Source: Nevskia sp043781855 (GTDB lineage Bacteria > Pseudomonadota > Gammaproteobacteria > Nevskiales > Nevskiaceae). Taken from it: DNA of 64,000 nt. Made by a program: the position numbers and the translations under genes. The notes below the pieces were generated by a model that was not told where the DNA came from, made no database searches, and was given only the letters and a program-made list of their open reading frames with translations. Numbering within the stretch: position 1 is the first letter of the stretch; the number at the start of each line of letters is the position of its first letter. The DNA is taken from assembly GCA_043781855.1 (NCBI GenBank), contig JAYWBB010000083.1, positions 1 to 64,000 on the forward strand, in the 5' to 3' direction. Below, one piece after another: positions 47,351 to 56,834 of the stretch.

Positions 47351-48556
47351 ATGAGAAACACGGCTCTTGCGATTTTGCTGGGACTTGGAGTAGCGACGTC
47401 AGCGGTCGCATCACCCTCGACGAACGGACCCTATGGCGCCGTTCTCGGCAGCTATGTTGTACCGGATGATCCGCGCGATGCGAAGTACGGCATCGGCGGC
47501 GAGATCGTTTTTCTTGGCCTTCCCCTGGCCAACCATCTGAACCTCGAATTCTCCGGATTCGGCAACATCCTGAAGCGTAGTTCCGATCGCGGCACCGACG
47601 GTCAGTATGGTCTCGGCGTCGACCTCATGGCGCCGCTGACCAGTGGACACGTTCAGCCGTTCCTGCTGATCGGTGCCGGCGGCATCTACGAGCAACTCGC
47701 GACTTCCGCCGACCGGAGCCAGCTTTCTCCATACCTGAATCTTGGCGGCGGCATGCTGTTCAAGCTGACCAAGAACTTCGCCGCCCGCGCTGAAGCTCGC
47801 TATGTTGCCGACTACAATCAGAAGTCGATTCCGGGGACGGATCGGCTCGGCGACTATCGCCTCAGTTTCGGTGTCCAGTATTCGTTCCACACGCCGCCGC
47901 CGCCGCCCCCGGCTCCGGTCGTTGCGCCGCCGCCGCCACCGCCGCCTGTGGTTGCGCCGCCGGCCGACAGCGATGGCGATGGCGTTCCCGACAGCCTTGA
48001 CGAGTGCCCGAACACGCCGGCCGGCGTCAAGGTCGACTCGCGCGGTTGCCCGCTCGACAGCGACGGCGACGGCGTTCCCGATTACCTCGACCAGTGCCCC
48101 GGCACGCCGAAGAGCTTCAAGGTCGATGCGGTCGGTTGCATCATCGAGCAGACCGTCATCCTGCGGACCGTGAACTTCGAGTTCAACAAGGACACGCTGA
48201 CGTCGGAAGCCAAGGACGCGCTCGATCTGGTTGCTGCCGGTCTCGCCTCGCAGCCGAAGCTGACCGTGCAGATCGACGGCCATACCGACTCGAAGGGTTC
48301 TCCTGCCTACAACCTGAACCTGTCGAAGAAGCGTGCCGCCGCAGTTCGTCAGTACATGATCGGCAAGGGCGTGGCTGCCACGCGTCTGGCCGCCGAGGGC
48401 TTTGGCGAGAGCAAGCCGATCGCCAGTAATGACACCGAGGCCGGTCGCGCCGAGAACCGCCGCGTCGAGTTCCAGGTGCTGAACAAGCCGCTCGCGGTGA
48501 AGGTCCTCAAGAAGGGATCGACGGCAACGAAGCCGCGCGCCGCGAAGAAGAAGTAA
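47351..48556 (+). CDS. OmpA-family protein with TSP3 calcium repeats
   Basis: Outer-membrane and peptidoglycan-linking protein of 401 aa. Signal peptide 1-21 (ALAILLGLGVATSAVAS), then a predicted eight-stranded barrel (residues about 25-180, ending FGVQYSF), a Pro-rich hinge (PPPPPPAPVV), two thrombospondin type-3 calcium repeats (DSDGDGVPDSLDECPNTP and DSDGDGVPDYLDQCPGTP), an OmpA C-terminal domain with NFEFNKDTL, IDGHTDSKGS and NLSKKRAAAVRQYM, and a Lys-rich tail (ATKPRAAKKK). AGGAG is 8 nt before the ATG at 47351, so an in-frame GTG at 47342 inside that site is rejected. A strong terminator follows. OprF/OmpA-like, with a structural role most likely. Confidence 0.92.
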   Translation: MRNTALAILLGLGVATSAVASPSTNGPYGAVLGSYVVPDDPRDAKYGIGGEIVFLGLPLANHLNLEFSGFGNILKRSSDRGTDGQYGLGVDLMAPLTSGHVQPFLLIGAGGIYEQLATSADRSQLSPYLNLGGGMLFKLTKNFAARAEARYVADYNQKSIPGTDRLGDYRLSFGVQYSFHTPPPPPPAPVVAPPPPPPPVVAPPADSDGDGVPDSLDECPNTPAGVKVDSRGCPLDSDGDGVPDYLDQCPGTPKSFKVDAVGCIIEQTVILRTVNFEFNKDTLTSEAKDALDLVAAGLASQPKLTVQIDGHTDSKGSPAYNLNLSKKRAAAVRQYMIGKGVAATRLAAEGFGESKPIASNDTEAGRAENRRVEFQVLNKPLAVKVLKKGSTATKPRAAKKK

Positions 48557-48582
48557 GGCGCGCAGCACGTAGCAGCTGACCG

Positions 48583-48611
48583 AAGCGCCGGACGAAAGTC
48601 CGGCGCTTTTT
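48583..48611 (+). terminator. Rho-independent terminator after the OmpA-family gene
   Basis: An 11-bp perfect stem (AAGCGCCGGAC and GTCCGGCGCTT) with a GAAA loop is followed by a T run. It lies 27 nt after the stop, directly at the end of the convergent patatin gene. Confidence 0.93.
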
Positions 48612-50380
48612 CATTGTCGCGCGGCGCTCCGTGCAAGGTGCGCTTCGAGTTCCTGCAAGGCGTGTTGGTAGCCGCGCTCGATGACCTCGTCGATCCGCTT
48701 CCATTCGAACAGACCGACGCGCGACACCGGCATGCGGACGTAGAGATCGGCGCGCGCCGCACGCGCCCGGACGCCGCTCTCACTGGTCAGCGTCGCGCTG
48801 CGGAACAGGATGTCGGCCAGCGTGATGGGGCTGCCGATGCGCCGGCGCAGCAGCACTTCGGCATCCGGGCCTTCGACGCCCGGCACTTCCAGCGCGCCCT
48901 CGGTGCTGACGTCCGAGGCGATGATCGGCCCCCGGCCGTAGGCCTGCATGATGTCTGTCGGCAGGCTGTTGACGATCGCGCCGTCGGCCAGCAGATCACC
49001 TTTCCACACGATCGGCGGCGCCACCCCCGGCACCGCCATGCTGGTGCCGACCCAGATCGCGATCGGTCCCTGCTCGTGGATCACGGCCGTGCCGCGCGTC
49101 AGGTTGGTACTCAGACAGAAGAACGGCATCGGCAGATCTTCGATCAGGCGATCACCGAAGATTTCGTGCAGACGGCCGAGAAAACGGCGGCCGCGAATCA
49201 AGGATACGCGCGGCAGCACGTAATCGTTGAGGTAGTTGTGCTCGACGAAGGTTGCGCGCGCAACGTCGCGCAGTTCGCGGCTATCGGCGCCGCCGGCCAG
49301 CAAGGCTCCGAAGAAAGCGCCCATGCTGCTGCCGCCGACCAGATCGAACGGCAGCTTCAGCTCCTCGAGAGCGCGGATCAGGCCGATATGCGCGAAGCCG
49401 CGCGCGCCGCCGCCGCCGAGCACGAGGCCGAGGCCGGCGCCGCTGAGTTGGCGCGCGAGCCGCGAGTAGTCGTCGCGAACCTCGGGTCGCAGATAGTGAT
49501 GGGCGGCGATTTCGCATTGCGCACGCCAGGCGTGCAGGGCATCGGGCCCGGTTGCGCGCGATCGCAGCATAACCAGTTCGACCGGCGCGCGCAGGTGAAG
49601 GCGCCGCAGCATCGGCGGAATCGCGCTGTCGGCCATCGCTGTCGCGCTATCCGCGACGATCAGCGCGCGGTCGGCCTGGCGCAGGCAGCGCTCGCTCCAG
49701 GCGCCGGCCGTCGCATCAGCGCAATAGATCAGGCGGCCGCCACCGACTTCGCGCGCGCCGAGCCAGTCGACCAGTCGCTGATTGTCGGCGCCGTCGTCGA
49801 ACCGCGTGCCCGACACTCCCGGCCCAAGCACACGGTCCACCGTCGCCGCGTCGATCAGCTCCGTCGTCAGTGGCAGCGCCGCCGCGAGCGAGCGTGTGAA
49901 GCCTTCGATATCGACCGAACGATCGGCCGGGATCAGCGCCAGCGTTTGTGTTGCGCGCACAGCGGCGAGCGCAGAAGGCCGCTGGTTCTGGCGCAGGCGA
50001 TGGATCAGCACGCGCGTCATTTCCAGCAGTGCGCTCGGGTAGAGACCGACGAATTCGAGGAATCGATCCCTTGCGATGCGCAGCAGGAGGCTGTCGCGCA
50101 GCGCATAAACTTCGCCGCTGCGTGGCTCGCCGGTGACGACGCTGATCTCGCCGATCGGCTCCAGCGGCGCGATGTCGCCGGCGATACCGCCATCGCTGCG
50201 CAGCGCGCGCAGCCGGCCGGTCACGACGATGTAGAGATAGTCAGCCTCGGCGCCGGCCGCGAACAAAGGCTCTCCGCCGGCGAGTTCCTGCATCGTGCAG
50301 AGCGCTGCGAGGCGCGCCAGGGCCGGGCCATCAAGGCCGGCGAACAGCCGGCATTGCGCGAGGATAGTGGTTGCATCCAT
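48611..50380 (-). CDS. Patatin-like phospholipase with cyclic-nucleotide-binding domain (NTE-like)
   Basis: 589-aa protein with the plan of bacterial neuropathy-target-esterase homologues. Residues 1-130 form a cyclic-nucleotide-binding fold (LAGGEPLFAAGAEADYLYIV, PIGEISVVTGEPRSGEVYAL). A middle region follows, then the patatin domain from about residue 305 with the oxyanion loop GGGGARGFAHIG, the nucleophile elbow GGSSMGAFFG, and the catalytic Asp in LLADGAIVNSLP. All parts of the Ser-Asp dyad are present. Likely a lysophospholipase acting at membranes. The cyclic-nucleotide pocket lacks a clear R-S/T pair, so ligand binding is uncertain. Confidence 0.9.
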   Translation of the reverse strand: MDATTILAQCRLFAGLDGPALARLAALCTMQELAGGEPLFAAGAEADYLYIVVTGRLRALRSDGGIAGDIAPLEPIGEISVVTGEPRSGEVYALRDSLLLRIARDRFLEFVGLYPSALLEMTRVLIHRLRQNQRPSALAAVRATQTLALIPADRSVDIEGFTRSLAAALPLTTELIDAATVDRVLGPGVSGTRFDDGADNQRLVDWLGAREVGGGRLIYCADATAGAWSERCLRQADRALIVADSATAMADSAIPPMLRRLHLRAPVELVMLRSRATGPDALHAWRAQCEIAAHHYLRPEVRDDYSRLARQLSGAGLGLVLGGGGARGFAHIGLIRALEELKLPFDLVGGSSMGAFFGALLAGGADSRELRDVARATFVEHNYLNDYVLPRVSLIRGRRFLGRLHEIFGDRLIEDLPMPFFCLSTNLTRGTAVIHEQGPIAIWVGTSMAVPGVAPPIVWKGDLLADGAIVNSLPTDIMQAYGRGPIIASDVSTEGALEVPGVEGPDAEVLLRRRIGSPITLADILFRSATLTSESGVRARAARADLYVRMPVSRVGLFEWKRIDEVIERGYQHALQELEAHLARSAARQ

Positions 50381-50471
50381 GACCGATCCGCCGAAGATGG
50401 CGAAAGCTTAGCCCAATCGCAGCGCCCCGCCGCCCGGTCTCGCCGCGCGGTTATGCTGTCCGCCGCAAGCC

Positions 50472-51242
50472 ATGCACGACCCGCACCGCTACCGCCCCAC
50501 TGAACGCTTCGGCGACCGCGTCGCCGAGTACGAGCGCGCGCGTCCCGGTTATCCGCCGGCGCTGACGCCGTGGCTGTTGCGGGCAGCAGCGGTCGAGCCT
50601 GGCGACGCCGTCGCGGATATCGGTTCCGGTACCGGCCTGTTCACCCGCGAACTGCTCGCTGCGGGTCTCCAGGTTTACGGCGTCGAGCCGAACGCGCCGA
50701 TGCGCGCCGCGGCAGAGCGCAACTTTACTGGACAGCCGAACTTCTTCAGCGTCTACGGCTCGGCCGAAGCCAGCGGCCTCCCGGATAGCAGCGTCAAACT
50801 CCTGACCGCAGCGCAAGCCTTCCACTGGTTCGACCTGCCGCTTGCGCGAACCGAAGCGCGCCGCATCCTGAAGCCCGGTGCGTGCGCGGCGCTGATCTGG
50901 AACGTGCGCCGCCTTGACGGTGCGTTCGCGCTGGCTTACGAGGCGATGTTGATGACGCGCTGTCCGGCTTACGCTGCGGGGCAGCCACATCAGGCTGCGC
51001 CATCGGATATCGACGGGTTCTTCGCGCCGGCCACGCCGCGCAGTGCGCGATTCGACTACGTCCAGACCTTCGATTTCGAGAAGCTGTGCGCGCGGCTGCT
51101 GTCCTCGTCCTACACGCCGAAAGCCGACGACCCGGAACGCCCGCCGCTGGTCGCTGCGCTGCGTGAACTCTTCGAGCGCCATGAGCGCAGCGGCTGCGTC
51201 GCGTTCGAGTACGACACGCGCGTCCACCTCGGTGCGCTCTAG
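50472..51242 (+). CDS. Class I SAM-dependent methyltransferase
   Basis: 256-aa Methyltransf_11-type enzyme. It begins with HRYRPTERFGDRVAEYERAR, then the SAM motif I DIGSGTGLFTRELL, motif II VEPNAPMRAAAE, and the post-motif region LLTAAQAFHWFDL, which is typical of the SmtA/UbiE-like small-molecule or trans-aconitate methyltransferase group. The substrate is unknown. It overlaps the convergent DUF885 gene by 4 nt at the 3' ends. Confidence 0.88.
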   Translation: MHDPHRYRPTERFGDRVAEYERARPGYPPALTPWLLRAAAVEPGDAVADIGSGTGLFTRELLAAGLQVYGVEPNAPMRAAAERNFTGQPNFFSVYGSAEASGLPDSSVKLLTAAQAFHWFDLPLARTEARRILKPGACAALIWNVRRLDGAFALAYEAMLMTRCPAYAAGQPHQAAPSDIDGFFAPATPRSARFDYVQTFDFEKLCARLLSSSYTPKADDPERPPLVAALRELFERHERSGCVAFEYDTRVHLGAL

Positions 51243-53050
51243 GTTTTCTTCGCAGCAAGCCAGCGGTTCACGCGCGCGTCGAGCACCGGCAGCGGCATCG
51301 CGCCGTCGCCGAGAATGATCCGGTGGAATTCGCGCAGGTCGAACTTGTCGCCGAGCTGCGCTTTCGCGCGCTCGCGCAGTTCGAGGATCTTCAGCATGCC
51401 GAGCTTGTAGCCGAGCGCCTGGCCCGGCCAGACCAGGTAGCGTTCGGTCTCCGAGGTCGCCTCGGTCTCCGCCATGCCGGTCTTGTCGATCAGATAGGCC
51501 AGCGCTTGTTCGCGCGTCCAGCGTGTGCGGTGCATGCCGGTGTCGACGACCAGACGCACGGCGCGGAACATCTCGTCGCGCAAGCGGCCGAGATTGTCGA
51601 ACGGGTCTTTCTCGTAGCCGAGTTCCCAGGCCAGCCGTTCGGCGTACAGCGCCCAGCCTTCGGCATAGGCATTGAAGCCGAGCACGCTGCGGAAAATCGG
51701 CTGGTTTTTCAGTTCCTGCGCAATCGAGACCTGGAAGTGATGACCCGGAATCGCCTCGTGATAGGCGAGCGTGCGCATCGTGAACTTCTCGACCTCGCTG
51801 ACGCGCCGCAGGTTGACGTAGAACACGCCGGCGCGCGAACCGTCGAGCGATCCAGACTCGTAGTAGGCGCCCGGCGCGGTTGCTTCCTTGAACGCCGGAA
51901 CCGCCTTGACCTGGACGCCGAGCTTCGGCCTCAAATCGAAATAGGGCCCGAGGCCGGCGTTGATTTCGTCGATGATCTTCTGGAAATCTGCGAGGCATTG
52001 CCGGCGGCCCTCGTCGCTGTCGGGATAGGCGAAGCGCGGCTCCTTGCGAAGTGCGGCCATGCGCACGCCAACGCTACCTTCCGCATAACCCTGAGCGCGC
52101 AGGATCGCGTCCATCTCGGTCTCGATCCGCGCGACTTCCCGGAGGCCGATCTCGTGGATCGCGTCCGGGTCGAGTTCGGAGGTGGTCTGCTGCCGGACCG
52201 ACCACGCATAGAACGCGTCGCCGTCGGGCAATGCCCAGACGCCGTTGTTCGCCGTTGCCTGGCCCTGCAAATGCTCGAAGTTCTCGATCAGCCGGGCATA
52301 CGCCGGATAGACGATGTCGTGTATCGCCATGCCGGCACTGGCGAGCAGCGCGGCACGCTCCGGCTCCGGAAGGTCTTTCAGCTTCGCGAGTTTCTCGGCA
52401 AGGCCGGTGTAGAGCGCGTTCTGTTGCGGGGGCTGGGCGGTGAACGCGCGCATCTCGACAAGCACCTTGTCGACCACGAACTTGGGCGGAATCAGCCCGC
52501 GCTGTTCGCGCAGTTGCAGGCCTTCGAGAACCTGCCCGAATTTCACGTCGAAAAGATCGAGCCGCGCGATGTAGCTGCGCGCATCTGCCGCCGAGTCGAT
52601 TGGATGCTGAGTAATGAGGAAGCTCGGCAACTCGCTCTGGATGCCGGCCGTCGGATTCAGCGGATAGTCGTGGAACTGCCAGGGCTCGCCGTCGAGCGTC
52701 GTCTTCAGGAAGAAGTCGAGAATGTCGTAGGAAAGCTGCCGTCCCTCGTCGAGTTTCGCGCGATCGTAGCGGTGCAGCGTGTCGAATTCATGCCGCAGCG
52801 AGGTCAGTTGTTTTTGCTGATGCGCGACCGAGGCGTCGTCGAGTCGCCGGTCGAAATAGCGGATGCCGAACGGATGCGGTATCAGGCTGGTGACCAGCTC
52901 CGGCATTGCCAGTGCTGCGCGGACGAAGATGCGGTCATAGAACAGGTCGATCGAATAGGGCTTGTAGAAGCCGACGTTGGCGATCCATGCCGCCGCGCCG
53001 AGCACGGACAGCAGTACGAGACCGCCGAGCCATTTCAATATCGTTTTCAT
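51239..53050 (-). CDS. DUF885-family metallohydrolase, membrane-anchored
   Basis: 603-aa protein. One N-terminal hydrophobic segment (LKWLGGLVLLSVLGAAAWIA) should anchor or export it. The body is DUF885, an M32/M3-like predicted zinc peptidase fold with the motif AYHEAIPGHHFQ and the downstream Glu in YAEGWALYAERLAWELG. Length and the C-terminal EATSETERYLVWPGQALGYK stretch match the family. It lies just downstream of the M2 peptidase and the POT transporter on the same strand, which supports a role in peptide breakdown. The true substrate of the family is not well known. Confidence 0.88.
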   Translation of the reverse strand: MKTILKWLGGLVLLSVLGAAAWIANVGFYKPYSIDLFYDRIFVRAALAMPELVTSLIPHPFGIRYFDRRLDDASVAHQQKQLTSLRHEFDTLHRYDRAKLDEGRQLSYDILDFFLKTTLDGEPWQFHDYPLNPTAGIQSELPSFLITQHPIDSAADARSYIARLDLFDVKFGQVLEGLQLREQRGLIPPKFVVDKVLVEMRAFTAQPPQQNALYTGLAEKLAKLKDLPEPERAALLASAGMAIHDIVYPAYARLIENFEHLQGQATANNGVWALPDGDAFYAWSVRQQTTSELDPDAIHEIGLREVARIETEMDAILRAQGYAEGSVGVRMAALRKEPRFAYPDSDEGRRQCLADFQKIIDEINAGLGPYFDLRPKLGVQVKAVPAFKEATAPGAYYESGSLDGSRAGVFYVNLRRVSEVEKFTMRTLAYHEAIPGHHFQVSIAQELKNQPIFRSVLGFNAYAEGWALYAERLAWELGYEKDPFDNLGRLRDEMFRAVRLVVDTGMHRTRWTREQALAYLIDKTGMAETEATSETERYLVWPGQALGYKLGMLKILELRERAKAQLGDKFDLREFHRIILGDGAMPLPVLDARVNRWLAAKKT

Positions 53051-53130
53051 GCGGGCTCACCCGGAGTGCACGACGGCAATAAAACGGGGAGCGCCATTCG
53101 CCGCGCTCCCCGGCATTCGATCAAGACGGT

Positions 53131-55107
53131 TTACTCGCTCGATGCGGTTTGTGCCGGACCCGCCAGCGGGTCCGCCGCCGGCTCCCAGCCGCAGCTCCGG
53201 CCCTCGTTCTGCTGCTTCAGCCAGTCCTGCAGCGGCGCGAAGTATTCGGTGATCGCCGAGGCATCCATCTGCTTGCCGCCGGTCAGCGCGGCCAGCGTTT
53301 CGGGCCAGGGCTGCGACGCGCCCTTCTTCAGCATCTCGGCGAACTTGGCGCCCGCTTCCTTGTTGCCGTAGATGTCGCATTCGTACAGCGGGCCCTTGAA
53401 CCCAGCGGCATCGCACAGCGCCTTGTGAAACTGGAACTGCACGATGAAGCTCAGGAAATAGCGCGTGTAAGGCGTATTGCCCGGCACGTGGTACTTCGCG
53501 CCCGGATCGAAGTCTTCCTCGGTGCGCGCGATCGGTGGGGCGATACCCTGATAGCTCTCACGCAGTTGCCACCAGCCTTTGTTGTAGTCGGCCGGGGCAA
53601 TCTCGCCGGAGAAAACCTTCCAGCGCCACTGATCGATCAACTTGCCGAACGGCAGAAACGCGATCTTCTCCAGCGCGCGTTTCATCTGCGCGTTGATCAG
53701 CGCCTTCTGATCTTCCTTCGCCTCCTTCACCAGGCCGATTTTTTGCAGATGCTTCGGTGTGATCGACAGCGTGATGGTGTCGCCGATCGCCTCATGAAAG
53801 CCGTCGTGCGCGCCGTTCTGGAACAGCGGCGGCAGGCCGTTGTACATCATGAAGTAGTAAACGTGGCCAAGTTCGTGATGAATCGTCGTGAGGTCTTCCT
53901 CGTTCGGCTTGATGCACATCTTCACGCGGACATCGCCCTTCTGGTCGAGGTCCCAGGCACTGGCGTGGCAGACCACGTCGCGATCGCGCGGGCGCGTCAG
54001 CATCGACTTCGTCCAGAACGTGTCCGGCAGTTTCGGAAAGCCGATCGAGGTGTAGAAATCCTCGGCGCGCTTCGCCATCGCGACCGACTCGGCGGCGTCG
54101 GCTTCATGCTCGGCCGAGACGAGCTGCTCCGGCGTCGGCTTCGACTTCGGATACTTTTCGCCCAGCAGCTTCTTCAACGCCGCATCGCGTTCGGCCTTCA
54201 GCGTAGCGCTGACATCGAGGCTGCCGACCCCCGGATACGGCTCGACTTGCGGATAGACGTTTTCCCAGGATTGCGCCCACATGTTGCCGAGCAATTGTGC
54301 GGGGATCAGGCCGTTCTTCGGCACCACCGCGTCACCGTACTTCGTATTGAGCTTCGCGCGCACATAGCAATGCAGCTGTTCGTAGAGCGGCTTGACCTGG
54401 CCCCAGAGGCGTTCGGTCTCGGCGCTGAACTCATCGGATTTCATGTCGTAGCCGGCGCGCCACATGTCGCCGAGATCCTTGAAGCCCAGTTCCTTGGAGC
54501 CCTCGTTCGCCAGCTCGGAAAAGCGCACGTAGTCCTTGCGGATGCCGCGGCCCACGGTATGCCAGCCCGCCCAGGCATCGGCGCGCTCGGCGGGCGTCCT
54601 GGCCGGATCGTCGATGACCTTTTCGAGATCGTCGAGCGTCAGGCACTCGCTCTTGCCTGGCGGGCACCACTTGCCGGCGCCGTACGCGCCGTCCATGCGC
54701 GAGGCGATCTGCGTCAGCTCTTCGAGCTTCTTCGGATCGCTCGGTGCCGGCAGCGACGTGGCGATCTTCAGCAGCAGCAATTGCCGCGCGACATCCGGCG
54801 CGATGCCGTCGACGCCGACGAATTTCTTCGACTCCTCGATCTGCCTGCTCAGCAGCGCGAGCCCGCGCTCGGTCTGCTTCGATTCCAGCAGCTGCGTGTC
54901 GTCGGTGATGTAAGTCGCCTTGACCCAGGACGCAGCGGTCGCCTCGGCGTAGTTCTTCTGGTATTCGGCGTTGACACCGTCAATGAATTTCGCGGCATCG
55001 GCGGCCGTCGCCTTGCCGGAGGCAGGTGCTGCGGCTTCCGGCGTTTTCGCGCCACCGCAGGCGGCAAGAGCAACCGCGAGGGCGACGGTCAATAAAAGAT
55101 TGCGCAT
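53131..55107 (-). CDS. M2-family (ACE-like) dipeptidyl carboxypeptidase lipoprotein
   Basis: 658-aa zinc peptidase related to angiotensin-converting enzyme. The N-terminus MRNLLLTVALAVALAACGG is a lipoprotein signal. The zinc site reads TIHHELGHVYYFMMY with the third ligand Glu in GFHEAIGDTITL. Further ACE-like patterns are FHKALCDAAG, and RYFLSFIVQFQFHKAL near the chloride/substrate region. It would release C-terminal dipeptides in the periplasm. AGGGAG is 6 nt before the ATG. It sits between the POT dipeptide transporter (upstream) and the DUF885 hydrolase (downstream), so the dipeptides it makes can be taken up directly. Confidence 0.93.
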   Translation of the reverse strand: MRNLLLTVALAVALAACGGAKTPEAAAPASGKATAADAAKFIDGVNAEYQKNYAEATAASWVKATYITDDTQLLESKQTERGLALLSRQIEESKKFVGVDGIAPDVARQLLLLKIATSLPAPSDPKKLEELTQIASRMDGAYGAGKWCPPGKSECLTLDDLEKVIDDPARTPAERADAWAGWHTVGRGIRKDYVRFSELANEGSKELGFKDLGDMWRAGYDMKSDEFSAETERLWGQVKPLYEQLHCYVRAKLNTKYGDAVVPKNGLIPAQLLGNMWAQSWENVYPQVEPYPGVGSLDVSATLKAERDAALKKLLGEKYPKSKPTPEQLVSAEHEADAAESVAMAKRAEDFYTSIGFPKLPDTFWTKSMLTRPRDRDVVCHASAWDLDQKGDVRVKMCIKPNEEDLTTIHHELGHVYYFMMYNGLPPLFQNGAHDGFHEAIGDTITLSITPKHLQKIGLVKEAKEDQKALINAQMKRALEKIAFLPFGKLIDQWRWKVFSGEIAPADYNKGWWQLRESYQGIAPPIARTEEDFDPGAKYHVPGNTPYTRYFLSFIVQFQFHKALCDAAGFKGPLYECDIYGNKEAGAKFAEMLKKGASQPWPETLAALTGGKQMDASAITEYFAPLQDWLKQQNEGRSCGWEPAADPLAGPAQTASSE

Positions 55108-55178
55108 TCTGAACTCCCTGGTATTGGCTGCGGGATCGAGGCCCCGATTGGATCAGATGGGCTGGCGCCGGCAAAGGT

Positions 55179-56669
55179 TTAGCGGATGCCGCCCATCAGG
55201 CGTTTGAACACCGGACTGAGCAGGATCACGACGAGCCCGGCGCCGCCGCCGATCAGCATCATGCTCAGCAACTGGTGCGGCATCGCCGCCACATCGCCGC
55301 CGCCGACATGGCCGCCGATCAGGCCGGCCGCGAGATTGCCGAGTGCGGCGCCGAGAAACCAGGTGCCCATCATCTGCCCGACGTAGCGCGGCGGCGACAG
55401 CTTGGTCACGTTCGACAGCCCGATCGGCGACAGGCACAGCTCGCCCATGACGTGCAGCAGATAGGTCATGAGCAGCCAGCCCGGCAACACCCTGGCACCG
55501 CTGCTGACCACCAGCTTCGCCGCGAAAATCATGACGCCGAAGCCAAGGCCGAGTTGCAGCAGCCCGAGTCCGAACTTGAAAGGTGCGCTCGGGTCGAGAT
55601 TGCGCCGCCCGAGCGCCACCCACAGCCAGGCGAAGAATGGCGCGAGCACGATCACCAATACCGGCGGAATCGACTGGTACCAGCTCGTCGGATGCTGGCC
55701 ATCGGCGAAAAAGCTGCCGAGCGCCGAGCGGTCGGTGTAGTCGCGCGCGAACAGATTGAAGGTCGTCGCGGCCTGCTCGTAGCCGGCCCAGAAAAGTGCC
55801 GCGAGCACAAAGAACAATGCGATGACGATGACGCGGCCGCGTTCGGTCTTGTCGAGTCCGCCGAACAACAGCACGTAGCCGAAGAAGGCAACGGCGAACG
55901 CCACCATCAGCGTGCCCAGCGCTCGCGCCGCCTGGATCACGTTGACTCCGATCGCGCCGCTCAACAGCAGCGCCGCGCCGAGCGTGAGCAAGCCCCCGAC
56001 GATCATCACGAGTTGCCAGTCGCGTCGCCGCTGACGCGAACTGCTTTGCTGGGGCAGCTTGCCGGCCTCGCCGAGATGATGGCCGGTGAAACGGTAATTG
56101 ACGAGGCCGATCAGCATCGCCAAACCGGCGGAGAAGAACCCCCAGCGATAGCCGATGACTTCGCCGAGCGTGCCGGCGATCAGTGGCGCCACGAAGGCGC
56201 CGACGTTGATACCCATGTAGAACAGCGAGAAGCCGGCATCGCGGCGCGCGCCCGGCTCGCCCTCGTACATCTGGCCGACGATGGCGCTGATGTTCGGCTT
56301 GAGCAGACCGACCCCGAGCACGATCACCAGCAGGCCGAAGTAGAACAGCGGCGGCGTCGATGGAATCGCCAGAATGAAATTGCCCGCCGCGATCAGGATG
56401 CCGCCATACCAGACCGATTGCCGCTGCCCGAGCAGCCGGTCCGCAATCCAGCCGCCGGGCAGCGAGAACAGGTACACCGTGCCGGTGTAGAGACCGTAGA
56501 TCGCACCCGCCGTTTCAGCTGGCAGGCCGAAGCCGCCCTTCGCGGCGGTCGCGGTCAGGAACAGGATCAGCAGCGCGCGCATCCCGTAGTAAGTGAAGCG
56601 CTCGAACATCTCGGTGAAGAACAGCGTGGCCAGGCCGCGCGGATGGCCGAGGAAAGTCGCGTTGGACAT
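55179..56669 (-). CDS. POT/PTR2-family proton-coupled peptide transporter
   Basis: Inner-membrane di/tripeptide importer of 496 aa with about 14 hydrophobic segments. The family motif EMFERFTYYGMRALLILFLT is at the N-terminus, the second PTR2 motif FSLFYMGINVGAFVAPLIAG in the middle, and the late LCLSPIGLSNVTKLSPPR motif with the conserved Ser/Pro. The start is set at ATG 56669 (MSNATFLGHPRGL) because homology begins there; the longer frame to 56720 lacks a good site. It is first in the run with the M2 peptidase and DUF885 genes. Confidence 0.92.
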   Translation of the reverse strand: MSNATFLGHPRGLATLFFTEMFERFTYYGMRALLILFLTATAAKGGFGLPAETAGAIYGLYTGTVYLFSLPGGWIADRLLGQRQSVWYGGILIAAGNFILAIPSTPPLFYFGLLVIVLGVGLLKPNISAIVGQMYEGEPGARRDAGFSLFYMGINVGAFVAPLIAGTLGEVIGYRWGFFSAGLAMLIGLVNYRFTGHHLGEAGKLPQQSSSRQRRRDWQLVMIVGGLLTLGAALLLSGAIGVNVIQAARALGTLMVAFAVAFFGYVLLFGGLDKTERGRVIVIALFFVLAALFWAGYEQAATTFNLFARDYTDRSALGSFFADGQHPTSWYQSIPPVLVIVLAPFFAWLWVALGRRNLDPSAPFKFGLGLLQLGLGFGVMIFAAKLVVSSGARVLPGWLLMTYLLHVMGELCLSPIGLSNVTKLSPPRYVGQMMGTWFLGAALGNLAAGLIGGHVGGGDVAAMPHQLLSMMLIGGGAGLVVILLSPVFKRLMGGIR

Positions 56670-56798
56670 GGATGACCGAGGGTCGGGAGCAGCGTCGACT
56701 ATGGCGGCGCGCATCGACAATGGTCAATCACGCCGCGCAACGAGCGCCCGGGCCCCAGGGCGGCTGCAGCATCGCCGCGCGAACTCGGTCGCAGTACC

Positions 56799-56804
56799 TA
56801 TAAT
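56799..56804 (+). promoter_or_regulatory. Consensus -10 box upstream of plsB
   Basis: A TATAAT hexamer lies 31-45 bp before the possible plsB starts, without a recognisable -35. Transcription from it would begin near 56811, which leaves almost no leader for a start at 56820 and favours the downstream starts. Confidence 0.45.
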
Positions 56805-56834
56805 CGAGCCGCTGCCGGCTTGGGACGAAATAAC

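Noticed and set aside
53149..55095. Plus-strand frame of about 648 codons opposite the M2 peptidase
   Set aside because: The minus-strand frame has the full M2 zinc site and signal peptide; the plus frame has no motif.
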